From Bog-473 sp963704355 (GTDB taxonomy: Bacteria; Actinomycetota; Acidimicrobiia; Acidimicrobiales; RAAP-2): a stretch of 64,000 nucleotides of DNA. The translations under genes were made by a program, and so were the position numbers. Below, piece by piece: positions 54,188 through 63,403 of the stretch (the stretch's first letter is position 1; each line of letters begins with the position of its first letter). The notes under the pieces were generated by a model. The model searched no databases, was not told the origin of the DNA, and worked only from the letters and a program-made list of their open reading frames with translations. Location: contig OY969891.1 of assembly GCA_963704355.1 (NCBI GenBank), forward strand, positions 1,054,001 to 1,118,000, in the 5' to 3' direction.

Positions 54188-55543
54188 CTAGGACGGGGAC
54201 GGGGCGTTCGCGGCGACGCACAGGGCGGCCAATCCCGCGCTGATGTCGCCGAGCGGGTCGCTCCGCACGATCTCGGCCTGCAGCCCTCGTGCGCGGGCGC
54301 GGTAGGTGCCGCGGGACAGGACGCGGCGCACGGCCCGGGTGACCATGGCCGGCGACGGCCGACCCGTGCGCAGGTTGATGCCGGTGCCGGACCATTGCAC
54401 GCGGGCCGCCACCTCGGGCTTGTCCTCGCTGTCTCCGGCCACGACGAGCGGGACCCCGTTCGCCAGCGCTTGCTGCACGCCGCCGTAGCCGCCGTTGGTG
54501 ACCATGACGTCGACATGGGGGAGCAACCGGTCGTGGGGGATGAAGCGTTCGAGCCGCACGTTGGCCGGGAGGCCGGATCGCCAGGGGCCGGGGTCTGGCC
54601 CGCCCGTCGTCGCCACGACGAGGAGGTCGTCGTCCCCCAGCGCGTGCGCGGTCAGCAGGACCAGCCGGCCCAGGTCGGCGTTGTCGATCGTGCCCTGGGT
54701 GACGTGCACCACCGGCCGGCCCGCCTCCAGCTCTTCCCACCAGGGCGGGACGTCGAACGACGACGTGGGCGGCGACAGGATGGGTCCGACGAAGCGGACG
54801 GTCGGCGCCAGGTCGGAGCGGGGGTACTCGAACCCCGCGACGGTCGCCTGGAAGTACGCGTCGACCACCTTGGGCGGCAGGTCGATGAAGTAGCCCTCGA
54901 AGCCGCCGGGCCCGCCCGCCTCGGCCAGCCGGCGGCGAGCGAAGCGCTGGATGTCGGCGAGCGCGCCGTGCTCGGCCGCCCAATTCAACGTGGTGTTACG
55001 GACGCGACGGAGCGGGCCGCGTCCGGGTTGGAGGGCCGTTCCGAACAGTGCGGTGTCGCGACTGCAGGACCCGTAGGGCATGACACCCACGCAGGCCAGC
55101 GCAGGTTCCCTGCGAGGCCCGATCGCCAGCGGCAGGGCACCGAAGAACATGGAGTCCATGACGATGCAGTCGGCCGGAGCGTCGGACAGGATGGCGCGCA
55201 GGTCGCGCCACTGGCCCGGGATCGGCCCGATGAAGATCCGGCGCAGGTCGTCCTTCACCCCGCGCACGCCGCGCTTGGACGACGACTCGCGCTCGGGGTT
55301 GGCCACCATCAGGTCGTGGGCGTCGTACTCAGCGGCGAAGGGGACGAACGACGCGCCCGTGGCGGCGACCTTGTCCCGGTAGTGCGGCGTCGTGAAGAAC
55401 ACGACGTGGTGCCCCTCGTCGACCAGCCGGCGGGCCAGAGCCAGCAAGGGTGCCGTGTGCCCCTGGGCGGGCGTCGTACAGAGCACGTAGCGGCGCGCCA
55501 CCGCGGCACCGCCGCCCGCATCGTTCTCGGCGGCCACCGTCAC
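54188..55543 (-). CDS. MGT-type glycosyltransferase (GT1 family)
   Basis: The 451-residue protein has a GT-B fold: an N-terminal acceptor domain (TTPAQGHTAPLLALARRLVD, GHHVVFFTTPHYRDKVAA) and a C-terminal nucleotide-sugar domain (PVVHVTQGTIDNADLGRL, RFIPHDRLLPHVDVMVTNGG and GVQQALANGVPLVVAGDSED). Such enzymes glycosylate small molecules or lipids. GTG 55543 overlaps the stop of the glucosidase gene (GTGA), so the two are coupled. A longer frame into the glucosidase gene is not conserved. Confidence 0.85.
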   Translation of the reverse strand: MTVAAENDAGGGAAVARRYVLCTTPAQGHTAPLLALARRLVDEGHHVVFFTTPHYRDKVAATGASFVPFAAEYDAHDLMVANPERESSSKRGVRGVKDDLRRIFIGPIPGQWRDLRAILSDAPADCIVMDSMFFGALPLAIGPRREPALACVGVMPYGSCSRDTALFGTALQPGRGPLRRVRNTTLNWAAEHGALADIQRFARRRLAEAGGPGGFEGYFIDLPPKVVDAYFQATVAGFEYPRSDLAPTVRFVGPILSPPTSSFDVPPWWEELEAGRPVVHVTQGTIDNADLGRLVLLTAHALGDDDLLVVATTGGPDPGPWRSGLPANVRLERFIPHDRLLPHVDVMVTNGGYGGVQQALANGVPLVVAGDSEDKPEVAARVQWSGTGINLRTGRPSPAMVTRAVRRVLSRGTYRARARGLQAEIVRSDPLGDISAGLAALCVAANAPSPS

Positions 55544-57147
55544 CGCGCCACGACGGCGCCGCTCCACGCCGCCAGCGTGAGACCCCCTTCGATCGCGGAG
55601 CCCTCGAGCGTGACGTCGGTCGCCACGGTCACGGTGCCCTGCAGATCGGCGAAGGTGGCGGTGGCCTCGGCCATGTTCGCCACGACGACGGTGTCCGCCC
55701 CGCGGGCGAAGGCCCACGTCCCCGGCGATGACGGCAAGGAGCGGTACGCCCCGACCGCCAGGTCTTCGCTGGCCGCCCGCGCCGCGATGGCCCGCCGGCA
55801 GAACTCGAGCACCGATCCGGGGTCACCCTCCTGGTCGGCCACGTTGCATGCGCCCGGGTCGGCCATGGGCAGCCAGGTCCGCACCCCCGGGGTGGTGAAG
55901 CCGCCGCCCGACGCAGCCGACCACGGCATCGGCGTGCGCTCCGCGTCGCGGCCCTTGTAGTAGGGCCAGAAGCGGGCACCCACGGCGTCGAGGACGTCGG
56001 CCCGTTCGATCGGGCCGTCGGTCAAGCCGATCTCGTCGCCCTGGTAGAGGAACGGCGTGCCGCGCAGGGTGAGCAAAATGAGCAGAGCCACCTTGACCTT
56101 GGCCGGGTCGCCGCCGGCCCAGCGGGTGGCGAGGCGCGACACGTCGTGGTTGGACCCGGTCCAGATCGGCCACGCGCCCGAGGGGAGCACCGCCTCGGTG
56201 TCCTCGACCACGGTGCGCATGGCCTCGGCCTCGAGCGGCGCGTTGATGAACACGAAGTTGAACCCGCCCTGTAGCTCGTCGTCGCCGGTGCCGTAGAACT
56301 GCGCCAGCGTCGAGAGCAGCTCCACGTTGGTCTCGCCGATGAGGAGCCGGGTGGGCTCATAGCCGTCCGCGATGACGCGCCAGCGCTTGAGGATGTCGTG
56401 CGCCTCGGGCCGATCGGTGTTGTAGACGGCCCTGACGCCCATGTACTGCTGGTCCAACGGATCGTCCGCGGTGGCGGGCGGGTTGTCGCGCAACTCCTTG
56501 TCCTTGATCATCATGTTGCACACGTCGATCCGGAAGCCGGCGATGCCGCGATCCCACCAGAAGCGCACGATGTCGTCGAACTCGCGCCGTACGTCCTCGT
56601 CCCACCAGTTGAGGTCCGGCTGGCCGCTCTCGAAATTATGGAGGTAGTACTGGCCGCTCGCCTCGTCGAGCTCCCACGCCGGGCCGCCGAAGATGCTCAT
56701 CCAGTTGTTGGGCAAGCCGCCGTCGGGCTTGGGGTCGGCCCAGACGTAGTAGTCGCGGCGCGCGGCGTCGCGGCCGGCCAGGGCGTCGACGAACCAGGCG
56801 TGTTGGTCGCTGGTGTGGTTCGGCACCAGGTCGAGGAGGACGGCCATGCCCCGGGCCCGCGCCTCACGCACCAGCGTGTCCACGTCCTGGAGCGTCCCGA
56901 AGGTTGGGTCGACGTCGCAATAGTCCGAGACGTCATAGCCCCAGTCGCGGTTGGGCGAGCACGTGATGGGCGAGAGCCAGACGCCGTTGACGCCCAGGCG
57001 CGCCAGGTGGTCGAGCTTGCCGATGATGCCGGGCAGGTCGCCCACCCCGTCGCCGTTCGAGTCGGCGTAAGAGCGGGGGTAGATCTGGTAGAAGACCCCG
57101 CCGCGCCACCAGCGGTCCGGATCGGTTGTGGGGCTCGCTGGCGGCAT
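55540..57147 (-). CDS. GH13 alpha-glucosidase
   Basis: The 535-residue enzyme has all GH13 motifs: DLVPNHTS (I), GFRIDVCNM with the nucleophile Asp (II), LLIGETNVE with the acid Glu (III), and WTGSNHDVSR (IV). The opening GGVFYQIYPRSYADSNGDGV is typical of alpha-glucosidases and related alpha-1,6 or alpha-1,4 enzymes. No signal peptide, so cytosolic. ATG 57147 follows GAAGGGAAGAG; a GTG at 57162 is possible. The pairing with a glycosyltransferase is unexplained. Confidence 0.92.
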   Translation of the reverse strand: MPPASPTTDPDRWWRGGVFYQIYPRSYADSNGDGVGDLPGIIGKLDHLARLGVNGVWLSPITCSPNRDWGYDVSDYCDVDPTFGTLQDVDTLVREARARGMAVLLDLVPNHTSDQHAWFVDALAGRDAARRDYYVWADPKPDGGLPNNWMSIFGGPAWELDEASGQYYLHNFESGQPDLNWWDEDVRREFDDIVRFWWDRGIAGFRIDVCNMMIKDKELRDNPPATADDPLDQQYMGVRAVYNTDRPEAHDILKRWRVIADGYEPTRLLIGETNVELLSTLAQFYGTGDDELQGGFNFVFINAPLEAEAMRTVVEDTEAVLPSGAWPIWTGSNHDVSRLATRWAGGDPAKVKVALLILLTLRGTPFLYQGDEIGLTDGPIERADVLDAVGARFWPYYKGRDAERTPMPWSAASGGGFTTPGVRTWLPMADPGACNVADQEGDPGSVLEFCRRAIAARAASEDLAVGAYRSLPSSPGTWAFARGADTVVVANMAEATATFADLQGTVTVATDVTLEGSAIEGGLTLAAWSGAVVAR

Positions 57148-57339
57148 CTCTCTTCCCTTCACCTCGGGACGGCTCGCCGGGGAGCGTAGTGAACCCTGGC
57201 GGCAACGACGCAGTGTCTCTGCCAGACGTCGCCCGTCGCGGTGACGCTCAGAGCCGGGAGCGTTCCACCTCGAGAAGATGCTGGGCCAGTGAGACCGCTG
57301 CCACTCGGCAGACGAGCGGAAACCTAGTGAGCGTTGCTG

Positions 57340-58038
57340 TCACAGTCGGCCGACGGCCACCGAGGCGAGATGCTGTTCCAGGCCGATGGCAAACGACTCC
57401 CCAGCCGAGGTGAACGTGATCTGCTGGCCGAGACGGCCCTTGACCGCAAAGAGCTCCGTCGACGTGACGTTCACCGTCTGGCCGTGCTCGGAGACCGGCA
57501 CACTCAAGGAGAACCCGGCCATCCCCGGGAACGCCGAACGGTCGGTCGCCGAGACCAGGACGGTGCCGTAGGTCACGCCGGCGGGCGTCTTGCCCAAGAG
57601 CTTGGACTTGAGCGGGCCCGACGCCAGCTGCGTCATGCAGTCGGGCGTCTTGGGGCTGGCCACCGTCGCGAATTCTGCGGTGGCGTTCTTGGCCGAGGGG
57701 AAGACCGTGACCTGGTCGTTGACGGTGAGCCCCCCCGCCTTGTCCTGGAACTGCAGGCTGTTCGCCGAGGGTGGATTCTCGGAGATCAACGAGGTCGCGA
57801 CCCCGATGCAATGGGCCAACTGCTTGTCGCCCACGTTGTTGTTGGGGTTGGAGCTCTTCTTGCTGGTCCAGCCGGCCGGCATGTCGGACAGGACGAGCAG
57901 GGCCTTGCGCGCCTGGTGCATCTCGCTCGACGGCGAGCTGGCCCCCGCCGGAGCCACCCAGATGAGGCTGCTCGCCAAGGTGGCCAGCACGGCACCGACA
58001 CCAAGACCAGTCCACGCCCCCCTAAGCCCCTGCGTCAC
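57340..58038 (-). CDS. Secreted protein of a local paralogous family, member 1
   Basis: I do not recognise a named family. The 232-residue precursor has a signal peptide (GLGVGAVLATLASSLIWVAP, then AGA). The mature part starts with ARKALLVLSDMPAGWTS and then has LAHCIGVATSL, LQFQDKAGG, VASPKTPDCMTQL, and ends LEQHLASVAVGRL. The two Cys likely form a disulfide. Members 2 and 3 follow in tandem upstream and share these landmarks. GTG start. Confidence 0.7.
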   Translation of the reverse strand: MTQGLRGAWTGLGVGAVLATLASSLIWVAPAGASSPSSEMHQARKALLVLSDMPAGWTSKKSSNPNNNVGDKQLAHCIGVATSLISENPPSANSLQFQDKAGGLTVNDQVTVFPSAKNATAEFATVASPKTPDCMTQLASGPLKSKLLGKTPAGVTYGTVLVSATDRSAFPGMAGFSLSVPVSEHGQTVNVTSTELFAVKGRLGQQITFTSAGESFAIGLEQHLASVAVGRL

Positions 58039-58163
58039 GCTGCCTGTTTCCTCTCGATCTGGGCCGGTCTCGCGACACCCCGCGGCTTCTCAGCGGTGCG
58101 CGCAAAGGGAAAAGCTAGGCCACGAGGTCGTTCCGTCGGCCGCGGGCAACGCCGCACTCCCAG

Positions 58164-58341
58164 CCTGAGGGCGCCCGATGTCTCTGGAAACCGTAAACAG
58201 GTCCGTGCATGGTTTTCAGAGACATGCGGCCGGTCCTTCCGGCTCTTCGCCTGAGGCCTGACGGCGCCCGAAGTCTCTGGAAACCATAAACAGGTCCGTG
58301 CATGGTTTTCAGAGACATACGGCCGGTCCTTCCGGCTCTTC
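58164..58341. repeat. Tandem ~85-bp repeat with internal hairpin
   Basis: Copies at 58164-58248 and 58257-58341 are offset by 93 bp and almost identical. Each holds a 14-bp stem (TGTCTCTGGAAACC paired with GGTTTTCAGAGACA, one wobble; copy 2 loses its first base pair) with an 18-base loop. They lie between two secreted-protein genes. Confidence 0.85.
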
Positions 58342-58354
58342 CAACCCCGCAACC

Positions 58355-58410
58355 GGCACCCGGCATCCGGCACCCGGCACCCGGAACCCGGCACCCGGCA
58401 CCCGGAACCC
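58355..58410. repeat. 7-bp tandem repeat, eight units
   Basis: Eight consecutive units of GGCACCC (variants GGCATCC and GGAACCC) end one base before the stop codon of the minus-strand secreted-protein gene. The repeat is noncoding. Confidence 0.9.
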
Positions 58411-58411
58411 C

Positions 58412-59251
58412 TCAGGCCTTCGCCTTGGCCACCCGGATGAGGTGCACCTCCAACAGAGGCGGGAAGGTGGCACCGTTGCCGTTGAACGTCAGCTGTTCGT
58501 TGAAGCGACCATGGACGAAGTCGATCAAGGTGCTCGTGATGGTGAGCTGGCGGCCCTGGCTGTCGAGGGGGATGGTCACGGTGTAGCCGGTCTCGTGCGC
58601 CTCGTAGCTGCCCGGCGCGAGGGGAGCGATGGTCACTGTGCCTACGGTCGCGTTGCTGCCCGCCTCGTTCTGGACGCTGGCGCGCAGCGCCTCGCTGCCG
58701 ATGCGATTCATACAGCGCGGCGTCTTGGTGCTGTCCAGCGCGGTGTAGGCCTGCTGGGCTTCGGTTGCCGTCGGGTACAGCGAGATCGCATCCTCCATCG
58801 CCAGCGTCTGGTCCGAGCTCGTGTAGTCGGGGCTGCTGATCTTCGTCGGCTTGATGGCGGCGATGCTCTTTGCGACGTCCGCGCACTGTGCCAGCTGCTT
58901 CGACCACGGAGACGTGCGGCTGGGGGCGACGGCCGCGCCGCCCGAGGCCCAGCCGCTGGGCATGTCAGAGAGCTGCAGGAGTGCCTTGTCGGCCTGCGCC
59001 ACGACGGCGTTCGGCACGCCGTCGGACGCCGACGGGTCGCTCTGGCGCCCGTGCCGCCCGCCAGACGACGTCGTCGACGACGACGACGCGCTCGCTCGGT
59101 GCCCGTCGTCGTGCGCGCTCGCCGCCACCGCGAGAGTCCCGCCGCCCCCCACCGCGGCCGCGAGCAGCCCGCCCATCAACGAGACGACGAAGATCGCGAT
59201 GCACGCGACCGCCAGGGCGCGCCGCCAGTGGTTCATTTCCGACAGAGCCAT
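58412..59251 (-). CDS. Secreted protein of a local paralogous family, member 2
   Basis: A 279-residue protein with an N-terminal membrane or signal segment (LAVACIAIFVVSLMGGLLAA), a Ser-rich spacer, and then the family landmarks ADKALLQLSDMPSGWAS, LAQCADVAKSI, STKTPRCMNRI and TLIDFVHGRFNEQLTF. The ATG at 59251 has AGGAGGGG at proper distance. No homologue is known to me. The Ser/Thr-rich spacer suggests an exposed region tethered to the membrane. Confidence 0.7.
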   Translation of the reverse strand: MALSEMNHWRRALAVACIAIFVVSLMGGLLAAAVGGGGTLAVAASAHDDGHRASASSSSTTSSGGRHGRQSDPSASDGVPNAVVAQADKALLQLSDMPSGWASGGAAVAPSRTSPWSKQLAQCADVAKSIAAIKPTKISSPDYTSSDQTLAMEDAISLYPTATEAQQAYTALDSTKTPRCMNRIGSEALRASVQNEAGSNATVGTVTIAPLAPGSYEAHETGYTVTIPLDSQGRQLTITSTLIDFVHGRFNEQLTFNGNGATFPPLLEVHLIRVAKAKA

Positions 59252-59449
59252 GTGGTGCCCCCTCCTGCCTCCATGTGCGCTCTCGTCCCGGCTGCGACCG
59301 ACGGGTCCGTGACCGGCCGGGGCCGGATTCCACCGGGACGCTGACGCTTTCCCGGGTGGAGAACGTCCCGGGACCCCCGGACACACGGCGGTGTCCCGGC
59401 CGAGCCGAGCCGATTCGGGCGGGTCGGCAGCCCGAATCGCATGGGGTCT

Positions 59450-60175
59450 CTAGGACCGCCCGTAGGCGACCGAGGCCAGATGGTGTTCCAGCGAGGTCGA
59501 GAAGGGGGTGCCGACGCCCGTAAAGGAGAGCTGGGTGCCGGTCTTCCCCCGCACCATCGACACGATGGTGATCGCGACGTTGAAGGAGATCCCCTGGCTG
59601 GCGGCCGGGAAAGAGATCGTGAAGCCGGTCGAGTGGGGGACAAGCCCCGACCGGTTGGCCGCCGCCACGCTCACCGCCCCGACCGAGACGCCCTTCATCG
59701 CCGTCTGGAGCTGCTGCTTGGCCGACGGCGTCTGGAGGTCGGCCGAGAGGCATCCTGGGACCTTGCCGTCGGCGACGGCCGCGTACTCCTCGGACGCCAG
59801 CTTGGTCGAGTGGAACTCGTTGACGCTGTCCTGGACCGTGTGGGTGCCCGCCTTGTCCTGGAAACTCGGGCTCATCACCGTCGGCGACTTGGCGTCGATG
59901 AGGCTCGAGCTCACTCCGAGGCAGCTCGCCAGCTGGGTCTGGCCCGGGAAACCCCCGCCGCCCCCGTCACTGGTGGTCACCGCCCCTTGTCCGGACCAAC
60001 CGGACGGCAGGTCGGAGTGCACGAGCAGGTCCTTTTTCAGCTGGGCGTAGGCCCCCGAGCTCGAGCTGGCGCCGGCCGGCCCGGCCACACCGAGGAGCAG
60101 GGTCACCCCCGCGAGCAGGGCGCCCGCGCCGACGGACCACCGACGGGTACCGTGCCCGCCCGACAGACCTCTCAT
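59450..60175 (-). CDS. Secreted protein of a local paralogous family, member 3
   Basis: The 241-residue precursor has a signal peptide (WSVGAGALLAGVTLLLGVAG, then PAGA), followed by LKKDLLVHSDLPSGWSG, LASCLGVSSSL, PSFQDKAGTHTVQDSVNEF and DGKVPGCLSADLQ, and ends LEHHLASVAYGRS. It is most like member 1, including the ending HLASVA-GR. ATG 60175 is preferred because it starts the signal peptide after GGGAGG; the frame continues to 60286. It is divergent from groES. Confidence 0.72.
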   Translation of the reverse strand: MRGLSGGHGTRRWSVGAGALLAGVTLLLGVAGPAGASSSSGAYAQLKKDLLVHSDLPSGWSGQGAVTTSDGGGGGFPGQTQLASCLGVSSSLIDAKSPTVMSPSFQDKAGTHTVQDSVNEFHSTKLASEEYAAVADGKVPGCLSADLQTPSAKQQLQTAMKGVSVGAVSVAAANRSGLVPHSTGFTISFPAASQGISFNVAITIVSMVRGKTGTQLSFTGVGTPFSTSLEHHLASVAYGRS

Positions 60176-60248
60176 CGCCTTTGCCTCCCGAACGGTGGTT
60201 GTCCAACCATAGGACAGGGAGTCGGCCGGGCTCCGACCCGCGTGCCGG

Positions 60249-60277
60249 TTGAAAGACCCCGCCGCGCCCGCTATGTT
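60249..60277 (+). promoter_or_regulatory. groESL promoter
   Basis: TTGAAA (60249-60254), a 17-base spacer and TATGTT (60272-60277) form a good sigma70-type promoter. The CIRCE element overlaps the -10 region, so HrcA binding would block it. Confidence 0.7.
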
Positions 60278-60302
60278 GGCACTCACAACCCGAGAGTGCT
60301 AA
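60276..60302 (+). promoter_or_regulatory. CIRCE operator (HrcA site)
   Basis: TTGGCACTC, nine bases, GAGTGCTAA: one mismatch from the consensus TTAGCACTC-N9-GAGTGCTAA. It lies directly upstream of the groES ribosome-binding site. Heat-shock control by HrcA is well established for this element. Confidence 0.93.
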
Positions 60303-60326
60303 CGAGTGCCAAGGAGGCCCCTCCCG

Positions 60327-60617
60327 ATGAAGCTGCACCCCCTCGATGACCGGATCGTCGTTCGCCCTGGCGAGTCCGAGGAGACCACCGCCTCTGGCCT
60401 GGTGATCCCTGACACGGCCAAGGAGAAGCCCCAGCAGGGCGAGGTCATCGCCGTCGGCCCGGGCCGGCGTTCCGACGACACCGGCGAGCTCATCCCCATG
60501 GACGTCGCCGCGGGCGACACGGTCGTCTACTCCAAGTACGGCGGCACCGAGATCACAGTCGAGGGCGAGGACCTGTTGATCCTCTCGAGCCGCGACGTCC
60601 TGGCCAAGCTGGCCTAG
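60327..60617 (+). CDS. groES: Co-chaperonin GroES
   Basis: GroES caps the GroEL folding chamber. The product is 96 residues, MKLHPLDDRIVVRPGESEET, with the mobile loop TTASGLVIPDTAKEKPQQGE and GDTVVYSKYGGTEI. The ATG at 60327 follows AAGGAGG; a longer frame to 60306 is not conserved. It is controlled by the CIRCE element and followed by groEL 98 bp later. Confidence 0.97.
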   Translation: MKLHPLDDRIVVRPGESEETTASGLVIPDTAKEKPQQGEVIAVGPGRRSDDTGELIPMDVAAGDTVVYSKYGGTEITVEGEDLLILSSRDVLAKLA

Positions 60618-60715
60618 TTCATCCGGGCCGGCCCACCGCCCCGGTGCGTCCGGGGCGCGGCCGCCTTCACCATTTCCGCCACACCTGAGGAACTCGAGAG
60701 GAGTTCGAAAGAGTC

Positions 60716-62366
<1,651 letters not shown>

Positions 62367-62368
<2 letters not shown>

Positions 62369-62407
62369 TTCCCTTTTCGGGGAACTCCCGCCCTGGACTT
62401 TTCCAGG
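62367..62407 (+). terminator. Two short hairpins after groEL
   Basis: AGTTCCC (62367-62373) pairs with GGGAACT (62380-62386) and overlaps the stop codon; CCTGGA (62392-62397) pairs with TCCAGG (62402-62407). Neither has a T run. They may together end or stabilise the groESL transcript. Confidence 0.4.
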
Positions 62408-62588
62408 CTCTAAGCGATACTGTTTAGAGATCGTGTCGGGTGTCGAGGCCGGGCCTTCGGGTCCGGCCTCGTCGCGTGCTGGCCCATTGCCGCACCCGCC
62501 ACGATGTCCGATGGCCCGCCTGTGCCTCGTTACGCTTGTGCAACAAGGGCTGCCTCTGTTGCCGACCCGGTAAGTGGAAGGACGTTCC

Positions 62589-63029
62589 GTGATCGCAGCG
62601 GTGAGCTCAGGAGTCTTCCTTCCCGGTCTCATCCTCGGCATCGTCATCGGCCTCGTTGTCATGCAGGCCTCGAACCGCTTCAAGGGCAGGTACGGCCGTT
62701 CCCCCTGGACCATCCCGGGATGGGGTTGGTTCCTCATCGGATTCGTGCTCGGGGTCATCGGGGCGATCCTGTACCTGATCGCGCAGGGCACCTCGAAGAG
62801 CCAGGCGATGCAGCGCGGGTACGCCCCGCCGGCCTACCCTCCACCCCCCGTGCCGCAACAGTCGTGGACCCAGCAGATGGGGACGCAACAGCCACCGCCT
62901 TCGCCGGGCAGCCCTCCGTCGTACCCATCCGCCGTCCAGCCGGAGCAGCCGCCGCCCGCCGCACCACCACTGAGTGCTCCCGCGCCGGGGACGCAGCCGG
63001 GCGCGATGCCTCCACCTCCCCAGGAATAA
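62589..63029 (+). CDS. Small membrane protein with proline-rich tail
   Basis: I do not recognise a family. The 146-residue protein has two membrane segments (GVFLPGLILGIVIGLVVMQA and GWGWFLIGFVLGVIGAILYL) with a short basic loop RFKGRYGRSPWTIPG between them, then about 75 residues rich in Pro, Gln and Ser (YAPPAYPPPPVPQQ). GTG 62589 follows GGAAGGAC. The tail could be a protein-interaction region. Confidence 0.65.
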   Translation: MIAAVSSGVFLPGLILGIVIGLVVMQASNRFKGRYGRSPWTIPGWGWFLIGFVLGVIGAILYLIAQGTSKSQAMQRGYAPPAYPPPPVPQQSWTQQMGTQQPPPSPGSPPSYPSAVQPEQPPPAAPPLSAPAPGTQPGAMPPPPQE

Positions 63030-63229
63030 AGCGGCCGCGCCGCGTCCTTTTGCGATCTGAGGCCCTTCGATGTGGGGACTTCGAGTGGTGGCGGGAGTAG
63101 CGAGGCGGCACCAACGCTGAGTGTCGCCGCCTAGACGAATGCCTGATCGTCCGTGACCATCGACGCTTCGGACCCGTCCCGAGCTGCGCCAATGGCGCCC
63201 GTCTGAAGTGGGGCTGGTCCGAAGGTTCT

Positions 63230-63292
63230 CTCTGTATCGGGCTCCCTCTATGCAGCAGGCGCAGTCTGCATAGAGGGAGGCCCGATACAGAG
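63230..63292. repeat. Long inverted repeat (26-bp arms)
   Basis: Left arm 63230-63255 and right arm 63266-63292 are complementary over 26 bp with one bulged G, around a ten-base loop. It lies in the 374 bp gap between two plus-strand genes that otherwise shows nothing. No T run follows. Confidence 0.9.
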
Positions 63293-63403
63293 CGCGGGAT
63301 GTCGCCCCGGGTGCGTCCGATCAAGCGCCTTTGTCGTGTCGTGCGAGGATCACCGCCGAGGTGCCCCCTTTGGAATCAACCGTCTTGCGCCTAGGGTGGC
63401 TCG

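Noticed and set aside
58164..58341. The paired repeats as a CRISPR array
   Set aside because: There are only two units, 85 bp long with an 8-bp gap, no spacer-like variable segments and no cas genes.
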